Shown here piece by piece: positions 31,339-37,142 of a stretch of DNA of 37,142 nt; the stretch's first letter is position 1, and each line of letters begins with the position of its first letter. Made by a program: the position numbers and the translations under genes. Below the pieces are notes generated by a model that saw nothing but the letters and a program-made list of their open reading frames with translations, made no database searches and was not told the origin of the DNA. The stretch lies in the IMG/VR virus record IMGVR_UViG_3300009285_002699, positions 1 through 37,142 of that record, one strand, 5' to 3'. The DNA comes from a virus.

Positions 31339-31664
31339 TTCTGCTCCTCCAGCACATCGGCGATGGCATTAGCGAGGTCGTCGAGGTCGCCGAAAAAGAA
31401 ATAGGCTTCCCATATCTCAACGACCTCAAATCCACGTCTCTCATAACCAGATACCAATATATTCTCGACTTTGGTTATAAACTTGGCAGGCTGCTCGCGC
31501 AACCATTGCTGGCACATCCAATTCGTTTCGGGAGTGGGGTCGGAGCAGAAGCGCAATTCGCTACGGCGCCTACTGTTTTTCTCGTCGGGAGACAACCAGT
31601 GGTCGCCGCCCAAATGTCTCCACCCCAGCGTCTCCGCAACCAGCTTGTCTCGTCGTGCGTTCAT
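31335..31664 (-). CDS. Phage ABA-sandwich-like protein
   Basis: 109 residues from ATG 31664 (ATGA overlap with the upstream gene). MNARRDKLVAETLGWRHLGG opens in the style of the phage ABA sandwich family, with the later VENILVSGYERRGFEVVEIW and DLDDLANAIADVLEEQK. These are common in phage early regions, function unknown. Confidence 0.55.
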   Translation of the reverse strand: MNARRDKLVAETLGWRHLGGDHWLSPDEKNSRRRSELRFCSDPTPETNWMCQQWLREQPAKFITKVENILVSGYERRGFEVVEIWEAYFFFGDLDDLANAIADVLEEQK

Positions 31665-31900
31665 TGGCTGTTCTTCCACTCGTTGAGGGCCTCTCGTACC
31701 GCATCCCAATTCTTGCCGCTATGCCAACCTAGCCATTTGTCTGCCGCCTCTGCTACTCGTATTAGGAGAATGAGGTCAGTCCAGTCTTTGGCCAAATCTT
31801 CTAGCGCCTTTTCGAGTCCGCACGTACATGGCAAGTGCTCTTGTCCATATTCAATACAGGCACAATCTACCAAGTGCCCGGCAAAATCTTCTATTTTCAC
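31661..31900 (-). CDS. Small Cys/Trp-containing protein
   Basis: 79 residues from GTG 31900, which overlaps the preceding TGA (GTGA) and has a GGAGGTGGAG site. Sequence: MKIEDFAGHLVDCACIEYGQ..., with CACIEYGQEHLPCTCGLEKAL (zinc-like). Helical C-terminus. Unrecognised. Confidence 0.55.
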   Translation of the reverse strand: MKIEDFAGHLVDCACIEYGQEHLPCTCGLEKALEDLAKDWTDLILLIRVAEAADKWLGWHSGKNWDAVREALNEWKNSQ

Positions 31901-32067
31901 AACTCCACCTCCGCGGGCGGCGTCTCCTCGTGCCCCTCGGTCACGTCCACCCAAAAGTTATCATCCTCGGTGAACCCAAATAAGTCCGCCTCTTCGGGAG
32001 TCAATTCAAGAGGGGGGTTGGGGTGGCGCTTCACGAACCACTCCGAGAATGCTATGAGGGATTTCAT
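31897..32067 (-). CDS. 56-residue small acidic protein
   Basis: MKSLIAFSEWFVKRHPNPPL begins the product, which ends TPPAEVEL. Its ATG overlaps the previous TGA and its TGA overlaps the next GTG, so the frame is fixed by coupling at both ends. Pro/Glu/Asp-rich and possibly disordered. Function unknown. Confidence 0.55.
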   Translation of the reverse strand: MKSLIAFSEWFVKRHPNPPLELTPEEADLFGFTEDDNFWVDVTEGHEETPPAEVEL

Positions 32068-32612
32068 CGCAACGCTATCACTTTCTCCGGCTTCATGTAT
32101 TCCGGCTTATCGGGATTAGGCTTCACAGAAATAACCGCAGTTGTGAACTCCTCGAACGTGACCTCGTCCTCCGGATTCCACTCTTTGTAGAGAGATAGTT
32201 CACCATACATTTCAATGGTTTCCGGCCACAACGAAACGCCATACTGCGTAAAATGCCCACCATAAACCCGAATGTAGGGCTTTCCCGCCTTCGTGTAGTT
32301 CAACTTCATGTAATCAATCTCAAATTCTTCGTGAGGTTGCTCTGATGGGGGCTTCGGGACAAATGGCAGGGCCTCTGCATCTCCCTGGCCGGACATTTGG
32401 ACAGTGGGCTTTTGCTCTTTTAGCAGGGGCATGGCTTGGTCTTTGACACTGGCCTTTGCCGCCTCCCACAATGCCGCAATGTTCGCCGTGGTCTCCTCCG
32501 GCGTTTCGCGGGGGTCAATTACTCCCTCAATGGTGAGTTCGAGGTGCGCTTGGTTATAGTCTTTGAGGTTGATTTTGCGCCCGTAGGTTACTGTTACTTT
32601 GCTGATGTCCAT
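32064..32612 (-). CDS. Conserved-type phage protein (YGRxxNL N-terminus)
   Basis: 182 residues. VTVTYGRKINLKDYNQAHLE (about 6-25) opens a beta domain of a kind found in many phages and conjugative elements; a helical linker and Pro-rich spacer follow, then a C-terminal beta domain (YMKLNYTKAGKPYIRVYGGH). Possible nucleic-acid-binding two-domain protein. Function unknown. Confidence 0.55.
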   Translation of the reverse strand: MDISKVTVTYGRKINLKDYNQAHLELTIEGVIDPRETPEETTANIAALWEAAKASVKDQAMPLLKEQKPTVQMSGQGDAEALPFVPKPPSEQPHEEFEIDYMKLNYTKAGKPYIRVYGGHFTQYGVSLWPETIEMYGELSLYKEWNPEDEVTFEEFTTAVISVKPNPDKPEYMKPEKVIALR

Positions 32613-32639
32613 TTCAATCTCCTTCCAGAATTTGTCCTA

Positions 32640-32924
32640 TCATTTCGCTTTCTTTGGGGACTTTGGCCGTTTTTCTAGTAGGTGTTTCTCGCTCTCGTAT
32701 TTCTGGTCAAGTCCCAGGTGGTCAAGGATGAGATAAACCAATTGCCCGATCTTAGGCCGCTTAACATCATGCGTCATACCACCCCAAAATGTCCACGAGC
32801 TAAACGTCCAAATATCCATTGCTGATGCGTTGGGGCTGGAAATGTTCTGGGCCTCTTCCAATTCTTCCACCCTTCTTTCGAGGCTTTCGATTTTCTCTTT
32901 TAGTTCCTTATCATTCCAAATCAT
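32640..32924 (-). CDS. Coiled-coil small protein
   Basis: 94 residues: MIWNDKELKEKIESLERRVE is a strong heptad coil (to about 25), then an aromatic middle (FSSWTFWGGM) and a Lys-rich tail KRPKSPKKAK. Overlaps the HNH gene end by 14 bases. Unrecognised. Confidence 0.5.
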   Translation of the reverse strand: MIWNDKELKEKIESLERRVEELEEAQNISSPNASAMDIWTFSSWTFWGGMTHDVKRPKIGQLVYLILDHLGLDQKYESEKHLLEKRPKSPKKAK

Positions 32925-33291
32925 GAGGTTCTCCTTCTAGGGCAAGCCCTATCATTCGATGAATCTGTTCGTCTCTCAATTCCGGCGGCCTCCGAAAATC
33001 CCAATTCAGGAAGCCCGCCTTATCCAGTTTCAGCATCCGCCGGATATGCGCCTCTCTCGCCTCCGGCCCTTTGTCCGAGCGCGTTCCCACGTTACAGGAA
33101 TGGCAAGCGGCGGCGAGGTTCCATTCCTGGTCAACCCAATCCCTAATATCTTTAGCCGTGTGTTTGCCCTTGCGGTCGCCGAAGAGGATGTGCGCCACCT
33201 GATAGCCGCGGCCCTCGCAATGGGGACCTCGAAGCTGGCAGGTGTAGCCGTCCCGCTTCAAGACGGATTCGTGGAGGTCAGGGGTTATCAT
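32911..33291 (-). CDS. HNH endonuclease (small)
   Basis: 126 residues from ATG 33291. CQLRGPHCEGRG (about 18-29), VAHILFGDRKGKH (32-44), WNLAAACHSCNVG (about 58-70) are the Cys pairs, the His of the H motif and the N motif of an HNH nuclease. It sits in the early operon, overlapping both neighbours by 14 bases, so it may be a resident phage enzyme rather than a recent intruder. Confidence 0.85.
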   Translation of the reverse strand: MITPDLHESVLKRDGYTCQLRGPHCEGRGYQVAHILFGDRKGKHTAKDIRDWVDQEWNLAAACHSCNVGTRSDKGPEAREAHIRRMLKLDKAGFLNWDFRRPPELRDEQIHRMIGLALEGEPHDLE

Positions 33292-33781
33292 GTATTGCCC
33301 AAATTTCGAGAGACGACAGGCTTGCGCCCACAATCATTTTGTGGGACGAAGGGAACAAGCGTAACAACCCATTGGGGAGACAATCAATTAACCATCCAGA
33401 GGGACGGGTCTCATTAAATACGTCCTCGCCCGCACCATGCCTCTCAAGCCAGTTGTGCCCATACCCTCCAATCCCCTCAATGTGTATTACATCTGAACAG
33501 CCACTTACCTGAAATAGCGGAGCATTGTTTTTCACGGCCACGAAGCTCATGCAACGGTAACCGGAATCGTGAAAATGGCCTATTTCCCATATATCATGAG
33601 ATTTGAATAGGGGGGACAATCGCGATAACCTTTTCCGCAGCCAGTATTTTGCCAGTCCCACGTAATCAGTCCGGGCCGGCAAAATTATCAGACTATCACA
33701 TTTCGTTTCCTTATCCCAAGCCCTAAAAGGGATTGCGCTTAATTCTTTAATTGTCCAGTCGTCTATGTGTTTCGCATTCAT
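33278..33781 (-). CDS. Hypothetical protein
   Basis: 167 residues from ATG 33781 (GGAGGA eight bases upstream; an in-frame TTG lies two codons before). Aromatic and alpha/beta: WEIGHFHDSGYRCMSFVAVK, FQVSGCSDVIHIEGIGG, then WLIDCLPNGLLRLFPS. Looks like a compact enzyme or ligand-binding fold, family not recognised. Confidence 0.55.
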   Translation of the reverse strand: MNAKHIDDWTIKELSAIPFRAWDKETKCDSLIILPARTDYVGLAKYWLRKRLSRLSPLFKSHDIWEIGHFHDSGYRCMSFVAVKNNAPLFQVSGCSDVIHIEGIGGYGHNWLERHGAGEDVFNETRPSGWLIDCLPNGLLRLFPSSHKMIVGASLSSLEIWAIHDNP

Positions 33782-33802
33782 CCGCAAGATCCTCCGTGGG
33801 GG

Positions 33803-33904
33803 CTAATGCCGCCTCTTTGTCTCGATATATGCCGCCAGAAAAGAGGCCGCAAGCCCAATAACGATAGTTAGCATTATTGCTATTGGGGCAGACATTTCGT
33901 TCAT
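33803..33904 (-). CDS. 33-residue small membrane protein
   Basis: MNEMSAPIAIMLTIVIGLAA starts a single hydrophobic segment (about 7-26) with a basic end ETKRRH. ATG 33904 overlaps the preceding TGA (ATGA) and GGAG lies seven bases before it. Function unknown. Confidence 0.55.
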   Translation of the reverse strand: MNEMSAPIAIMLTIVIGLAASFLAAYIETKRRH

Positions 33905-34098
33905 TCCTTCGCTCCTTCCACTATGCGGGCGTGGGTTTTGCAATAGAGATTGGCGGGGCCATGTCCAGGATAATGAAGACATTGGTAATCATAGCGTTTT
34001 ATCCGATAAGCACAAAATCGGGGGACAAACCCCATATCCCTAGAAGTGCCATATTTTGTTTGCTGCGCCTCTTCCAGCGTCTTAGGAGGGTTTATCAT
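33901..34098 (-). CDS. Small Cys/His-containing protein
   Basis: 65 residues, MINPPKTLEEAQQTKYGTSR. FCAYRIKRYDYQCLHYPGHG then LYCKTHARIV provide three Cys and three His that could bind zinc. Unrecognised. Confidence 0.55.
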   Translation of the reverse strand: MINPPKTLEEAQQTKYGTSRDMGFVPRFCAYRIKRYDYQCLHYPGHGPANLYCKTHARIVEGAKE

Positions 34099-34322
34099 TC
34101 GCCTCTCTCCATCCTTTCCACCTCATCCGCCATCCGCTCCAACTCGGCGGCAACGGAATGAGGGATATGCCCGAATTCGTCCAATGTCCGGTCAGCCAGC
34201 GCACCCCGCGCATCCCACAGCTTCTTTGCGGCGAGTATCCGTTCTGGAACGGGATGCGAGGTTGCGCCGATTTGTTCCCAGCCGATTACCGGCTCTTTGT
34301 GTAGGGGATTATAGGTTAGCAT
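34095..34322 (-). CDS. Small helical protein
   Basis: 75 residues from ATG 34322, which lies inside the preceding gene's end; MLTYNPLHKEPVIGWEQIGA..., ending VERMERGE. ERILAAKKLWDARGALADRT is a helix of the small-phage-protein type. Unrecognised. Confidence 0.5.
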   Translation of the reverse strand: MLTYNPLHKEPVIGWEQIGATSHPVPERILAAKKLWDARGALADRTLDEFGHIPHSVAAELERMADEVERMERGE

Positions 34323-34593
34323 CGGTATCCTCCAAATCGGCGAGGGCAATAGAAATGATGCAGTCGCTTGAATGTCTGTCGTTCTTATCCGAGCCACACC
34401 AAAAGCAATATCCCTCATCATCCCTAAATTCCAGTTTTCTTAGCACGGCTGTTTGAAGCCGTACCCTTTCGATGAGGGCGGGGACGTCTCCAAGCGAAAC
34501 AATCATTGCAACCATATCAGAGCTATAATCATTTGAGGCTACAGCACTTGTTTGTGCCACAGAAAAACGCTGCTCAATCTCTTTTAGGTTCAT
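34309..34593 (-). CDS. First gene of the minus early operon
   Basis: 94 residues, MNLKEIEQRFSVAQTSAVAS... with a helix LIERVRLQTAVLRKLEF and a Cys pair YCFWCGSDKNDRHSSDC (about 62-78) that could bind zinc. GAGGAG before ATG 34593. Its leader region 34594-34827 holds a large palindrome. Confidence 0.6.
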   Translation of the reverse strand: MNLKEIEQRFSVAQTSAVASNDYSSDMVAMIVSLGDVPALIERVRLQTAVLRKLEFRDDEGYCFWCGSDKNDRHSSDCIISIALADLEDTDANL

Positions 34594-34661
34594 CGCGTCT
34601 CCTCATTATTTTGCGGATGTCTGCTAAATTCAAGACAAGCTTATCACAAAGCCTGAGCAGG

Positions 34662-34701
34662 ATATATCCCCCAATAGTACTAGTACCTATGGGGGATATA
34701 T
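34662..34701. promoter_or_regulatory. Large palindrome, candidate operator or terminator
   Basis: A perfect 12-bp inverted repeat (34662-34673 with 34690-34701) whose 16-base centre contains another palindrome, GTACTAGTAC (34677-34686). It lies in the intergenic region between divergent early operons, the expected site for a repressor. In RNA it would form a hairpin. Confidence 0.55.
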
Positions 34702-34746
34702 TTTCCGGCTCACTCTGTGGTATTCTAATTCTGTGACTGCTGCGGG

Positions 34747-34809
34747 TAAACCTTCCCTGCACCTATACGATAAGGCCGGTGACGCTTCGGCGTGGAGGTT
34801 TGCCTTATC
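34747..34809 (+). promoter_or_regulatory. Folded leader upstream of the SH3-like gene
   Basis: GATAAGGC (34769-34776) pairs with GCCTTATC (34802-34809), enclosing ACGC-TTCG-GCGT (a C(UUCG)G tetraloop). Upstream AAACCT (34748-34753) can pair with AGGTTT (34796-34801) inside that loop, a pseudoknot. AGGAG and ATG 34828 follow. Confidence 0.45.
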
Positions 34810-34827
34810 TCACACCAGGAGAATAAA

Positions 34828-34959
34828 ATGATAGGCGACGAAATCCTCACCCCCGAAGGGCCGGGCACGATAGTGGGCTACAAGATGTTCAAAAATATGT
34901 GGGAGGGCTATATCGTCCTGCTCTATTCGGGGCAGATAGTTTGTTGGAGGCCGAAATGA
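34828..34959 (+). CDS. Small SH3/KOW-like protein
   Basis: 43 residues: MIGDEILTPEGPGTIVGYKM, then YIVLLYSGQIVCWRPK. The 'GDeilTPeGpGtIvgy....yiVlLysG..v.w.p' layout is that of small SH3-like barrels. AGGAG lies before ATG. It stops at TGA 34957-34959, after which the same frame is open for 48 more codons of basic repeats. Confidence 0.65.
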   Translation: MIGDEILTPEGPGTIVGYKMFKNMWEGYIVLLYSGQIVCWRPK

Positions 34960-35106
34960 GCCAGGGACATAAAGAAACCCAAAAATTCCAAGCGAGCCAC
35001 CAGAACGAAGAAACCCAGAGCCTCTAAGCGAGCCCTCAAATTAAAGAAGCCCTTAGTGCCCAAGCGAGCCATGATCCACAAGAAACCCAATGAAAGCAAG
35101 CGATGA
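34960..35106 (+). pseudogene. Basic 12-residue repeats in frame behind a TGA (readthrough tail or broken gene)
   Basis: 48 in-frame codons after the TGA at 34957. They contain four copies of a 12-residue unit, KKPxxxKRAxxx (a 36-base period, units starting 34972, 35008, 35044, 35080), like histone-H1-type tails. The unit is conserved at protein level in this frame. The end (TGA 35104-35106) overlaps the ATG of the HNH gene, as for a translated gene. No good start codon is present. A competing ATG at 34956 in another frame yields only 23 residues. Confidence 0.5.
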
Positions 35107-35999
35107 AAAATTCCCATATCTATGAAACATTACTCAAACAGCAGCAAGGTGTCTGCGCGCTTCAAGTCTCGCCTGAATGTTTAGGGCGGCAAGGGAGACT
35201 TCCCGACCGATACCTCACTCACATCGATCGAATAACCTCCGGTGCGTATGGCGGGAAATACGAATTGGGAAATTGCCAACTCATCTGCCTAGAGTGTGAT
35301 TGGGAGAAGGAAGGAAATCGCCCGGCCTCCCAGCATCCGCAATTGGCCGCGGCTCATCGCCAATACAAAATGTGGCAGATAGAATATGGGCGAATGGACA
35401 GAAAAATCCGCGCTTATCAAGGAGACTTAAGCGGAACGACACGCTCTCCATACATTGACGAACATACTCTGGCAGAACTGGAAGAATTGAAGGGGTTCTT
35501 TGCCAGCCAGACAGATTTGCACGAAAAAAGGCTAAAGAAATTGGTACGGGAAACGCCGGAATGGGGAGGCTTTATGAAAAATGCCCCCGGACTAAAAGAG
35601 ATAACCGCGGCGATGCTCCTGTCCCGCGTGGATATTCATAAAGCCAACACGGTATCAGCCCTGTGGCGATATTTAGGATACGTGCCAACTAGGGGAGAAA
35701 ATAAAGTGGATGATTACAATCCCGGAAAGGGGACAGATCTGAAATCACCGCTTTTTGCCGCCCTCTCAATTTCACTCATCCGCAAGAACAGCCCCTATCG
35801 TGAACGGTATGATGCCATGAAAAAAAGAGGACTTGGACATGGACAAGCTGTTTATCGACTGATAAAGCTGTGGCTTTCGCATTTGTGGGATACCTGGAGG
35901 CAATATGAAGGATTGGAAACCCGATTGGCTTATGTAAATAACCATCTGGGACATTCTACAATCTACAAAGCCGAGGATTTTGGATGGCCCCGGCCATAA
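35103..35999 (+). CDS. HNH nuclease fused to an IS110-transposase-like C-terminal domain
   Basis: 298 residues. The N-terminal zinc/HNH part: GVCALQVSPEC (about 16-26), DRYLTHIDRITSGAYGGKYE (35-54), GNCQLICLECD (56-66), with His40, Asn57 and four zinc Cys. A coiled-coil linker (about 120-150) leads to NAPGLKEITAAMLLSR (160-175) and ANTVSALWRYLGYVP (181-195), the helix-hairpin-helix core of the IS110/IS116/IS902 C-terminal domain (Transposase_20). Then SPLFAALSISLIRKNSPYRE (215-234) and AVYRLIKLWLSHLW (249-262) complete it. The DEDD domain of IS110 enzymes is absent, and the catalytic Ser-Gly motif is not obvious. ATG overlaps the preceding TGA. Confidence 0.75.
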   Translation: MKNSHIYETLLKQQQGVCALQVSPECLGRQGRLPDRYLTHIDRITSGAYGGKYELGNCQLICLECDWEKEGNRPASQHPQLAAAHRQYKMWQIEYGRMDRKIRAYQGDLSGTTRSPYIDEHTLAELEELKGFFASQTDLHEKRLKKLVRETPEWGGFMKNAPGLKEITAAMLLSRVDIHKANTVSALWRYLGYVPTRGENKVDDYNPGKGTDLKSPLFAALSISLIRKNSPYRERYDAMKKRGLGHGQAVYRLIKLWLSHLWDTWRQYEGLETRLAYVNNHLGHSTIYKAEDFGWPRP

Positions 36000-36134
36000 A
36001 GTCCCTCGTTCTGGGCGGCGGCGTGTGAGCGCCGGGCGTAGCCTCCTCACAGAGGCATAAGGAGTTGACCCTTCGTAAGAAGGACGGCAGGGTGTCGGTT
36101 GGGAACCCGACCCGCCCAGAACCAGGGGCTTTAT
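35996..36134 (+). ncRNA. Highly structured RNA with kissing loops
   Basis: A 23-bp closing stem (35996-36018 with 36112-36134; one G.U, one mismatch) starts at the stop codon of the HNH gene. Inside are hairpin P2 (CGGCG/CGCCG, loop TGTGAG), hairpin P3 (GCCTC/GAGGC, loop CTCACA), hairpin P4 (CCTTC/GAAGG with GTAA tetraloop, 36070-36083) and hairpin P5 (36094-36111). The P2 and P3 loops are exact reverse complements, giving a 6-bp kissing contact. The next gene's ribosome site lies outside the fold. Known RNA family not identified. Confidence 0.75.
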
Positions 36135-36159
36135 CCGCAACGAATGAAAGGAGAAAAGG

Positions 36160-36351
36160 ATGGACAGAGGAACTGTGGTCGAAGCAGTTGGTTATCAATA
36201 CCTGAAAGATGGTCAGCCGGGATGGCCATCATTTCTGCCGAAAGGACAGCATCGCATTTCGGTCGTAAAGCGGACATCCTGGGGTTTGCTTGTCAAAACT
36301 GATCGCTGTCCCTGCTGGCTAAACGCAGAGTGGTTTCGGAATGCCGACTAG
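36160..36351 (+). CDS. Small SH3-like hypothetical protein
   Basis: 63 residues, MDRGTVVEAVGYQYLKDGQP... SVVKRTSWGLLVKTDRCPCW. Beta-rich with CPCW. AAAGG site before ATG 36160, 26 bases after the structured RNA ends. Unrecognised. Confidence 0.55.
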   Translation: MDRGTVVEAVGYQYLKDGQPGWPSFLPKGQHRISVVKRTSWGLLVKTDRCPCWLNAEWFRNAD

Positions 36352-36409
36352 CCTTGCGCCCCGCCCGTCTTGACAGCGCTAGTGCCACCACTTTTTGAAA
36401 GGAGACAGA

Positions 36410-36637
36410 ATGTCTACCCCATTATACAATCAGTTTAGAAAGTTCGACAAGTATCTTGATTTTAGCAACGAAACCCCAATGCCGACAGAGGCAGGCAAAA
36501 AACTAAAGCCCTGGGAAGTCCTAGCCCTGATTTATGACGCGCTGGTGGACGTTGAAGAAAAGTTCGTCCCCGAAGAAATGTTTGACAACCACGAACACGT
36601 CGAGCGGATGCGGCAAGAGATTGTCCATAAAAGATAA
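36410..36637 (+). CDS. Small acidic protein
   Basis: 75 residues from ATG 36410 (AAAGGAG upstream; an in-frame TTG 36395 lies before the ribosome site and is unlikely). MSTPLYNQFRKFDKYLDFSN then WEVLALIYDALVDVEEKFVP. Mainly helical. Unrecognised. Confidence 0.55.
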   Translation: MSTPLYNQFRKFDKYLDFSNETPMPTEAGKKLKPWEVLALIYDALVDVEEKFVPEEMFDNHEHVERMRQEIVHKR

Positions 36638-36638
36638 C

Positions 36639-36668
36639 TTGACACGGCTCTTTAACATCTGCTATAAT
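36639..36668 (+). promoter_or_regulatory. Consensus promoter for the replication gene leader
   Basis: TTGACA (36639-36644), an 18-base spacer, and TATAAT (36663-36668) with an extended TGC before it. Both hexamers match the sigma-70 consensus exactly. Expected transcription start is near 36675. Confidence 0.85.
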
Positions 36669-36676
36669 CGTCTTAT

Positions 36677-36770
36677 CCGCAGCGACGAAAGCCCGTTTTG
36701 GTGAGGCTTCCGGTGTGACCTAATAAGTCGCTGCGGAAGCCGGAGGTCTCACCAGAGCGGGTTTTTGTTT
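36677..36770 (+). ncRNA. Pseudoknotted leader RNA ending in a terminator-like hairpin
   Basis: CCGCAGCGAC (36677-36686) pairs with GTCGCTGCGG (36727-36736). A second, 15-bp stem (36699-36713 with 36740-36754) plus CCCG/CGGG spans it, with the first stem's right arm inside its loop: an H-type pseudoknot. The second stem is followed by GTTTTTGTTT, as for an intrinsic terminator. The AGGAG ribosome site of the next gene follows directly. It may be an attenuator or a small RNA. Confidence 0.6.
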
Positions 36771-36781
36771 AGGAGTATGAG

Positions 36782-37142
36782 TTGAAAATCGCCGAAGGAT
36801 TTACGCCAGTACCAGATGAGCTTGTAAAGGAACTTGGAATGACTGCTGCTTTGGTCTGGGGACGTATTTGGAGATATGCACTTGGGGAATATGGGAAATG
36901 TACGGCTTCCCAGGAAACGATAGCAACTGCCCTGAAAATGTCTCGTACAACTGTAAATCGCCATATCAAAGATTTACTGAAAGCGGGTTACATAGAACAG
37001 ATCAATCCCCCCAATGGACGGACAAACCACTATGTCCCTACAGATAAACAACAAGTTGGGATTTACGCAAAACGACAGCAGATGTTGCAAAATGAAACAG
37101 CAGATGTTGAAAATAGTTACAGCGTGATGTTGCAAAATGCAA
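36782..37142 (+). CDS. Replication-initiator-like wHTH protein, N-terminal part (cut by window edge)
   Basis: At least 120 residues from TTG 36782, six bases after AGGAG (36771-36775); the ATG at 36777 would hit TGA after two codons. L/M-KIAEGFTPVPDELVKELGM leads into a winged helix-turn-helix, CTASQETIATALKMSRTTVN and RHIKDLLKAGYIE (about 41-73). This fits phage O/DnaD/RepA-type replication proteins or a transcriptional regulator. Iteron-like repeats within the gene favour the replication role. Confidence 0.6.
   Translation, partial: MKIAEGFTPVPDELVKELGMTAALVWGRIWRYALGEYGKCTASQETIATALKMSRTTVNRHIKDLLKAGYIEQINPPNGRTNHYVPTDKQQVGIYAKRQQMLQNETADVENSYSVMLQNA
37081..37139 (+). repeat. Iteron-like direct repeats, candidate replication origin
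   Basis: GATGTTGCAAAATG (37081-37094), GATGTTGAAAATAG (37103-37116) and GATGTTGCAAAATG (37126-37139), spaced 22-23 bases, about two helical turns. They lie inside the initiator-like gene, as the lambda origin iterons lie in O. The window ends within the array, so more copies may follow. Confidence 0.5.

Noticed and set aside
34923-35117. Minus-strand frame rich in Leu, Phe and Gly
   Set aside because: Antisense image of the 36-base repeats; the plus frame keeps a conserved 12-residue unit and couples to the next gene, so that strand is preferred.
35103-35999. A functional IS110 transposon
   Set aside because: The DEDD domain is missing and there are no element ends; only the C-terminal domain resemblance remains.
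1-37142. CRISPR arrays, insertion sequences, integrase/att sites, rRNA or tRNA genes
   Set aside because: I looked for regularly spaced repeats, terminal inverted repeats with transposases, recombinase motifs and cloverleaf patterns and found none convincing.

Overview
The window is a stretch of a tailed double-stranded DNA virus (Caudoviricetes, siphovirus-like) or a prophage. The support is a complete head-and-tail gene set read leftwards on the minus strand: small and large terminase, portal, MuF-type head protein, protease/scaffold, decoration protein, major capsid protein, connectors, major tail protein, a frameshifted tail assembly chaperone, a short tape measure protein and baseplate/fibre proteins. 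The head genes resemble the Mu-like set (gp29-like portal, MuF, gpI-like protease with a nested scaffold, Com-like zinc protein), but no Mu transposase, integrase or lysogeny repressor is visible. Strong AGGAGG-type ribosome sites and stop/start overlaps (ATGA, GTGA, TAATG) indicate a bacterial host. I cannot name the host.

Layout. 1-27194 (minus): structural genes, with the tail tip at the left edge and terminase, a ParB-like protein and a DNA-glycosylase-type glycosyltransferase (TAGT-like) at the right. A glycosylation block (two glycosyltransferases, one fused to a methyltransferase) sits between capsid and connector genes. Two plus-strand intruders are an HNH endonuclease (287-802) and a secreted protein (1797-2084). 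27442-30011 (plus): a run of small accessory genes, including a pentapeptide-repeat protein, three small-membrane-protein-like ORFs and three copies of a hairpin-bearing leader, ended by tandem terminators. 30238-34593 (minus): a tightly overlapping operon of small early-type genes with an HNH nuclease. 34594-37142 (plus): a regulatory region, an SH3-like protein with a basic repeat tail behind a stop codon, an HNH protein fused to an IS110-like C-terminal domain, a strongly folded RNA, a consensus promoter with a pseudoknotted leader, and the start of a replication-initiator-like gene carrying iteron-like repeats.

Most striking. (1) The MuF gene carries a complete, apparently active intein (268 residues). 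The whole Vsr-like homing endonuclease gene lies ANTISENSE inside the intein coding sequence, from its second codon to its last splice motif, so both strands of one ~740 bp segment encode recognisable proteins. (2) A ~139-nt RNA begins at the stop codon of the HNH/IS110-like gene: a 23-bp closing stem, two hairpins whose 6-nt loops are perfectly complementary (kissing loops), a GUAA tetraloop hairpin and a fifth hairpin. (3) Several other pseudoknot-like leaders precede phage genes (14707-14812, 34747-34809, 36677-36770), suggesting that this virus relies heavily on structured RNA. All structures and family assignments were made by eye.
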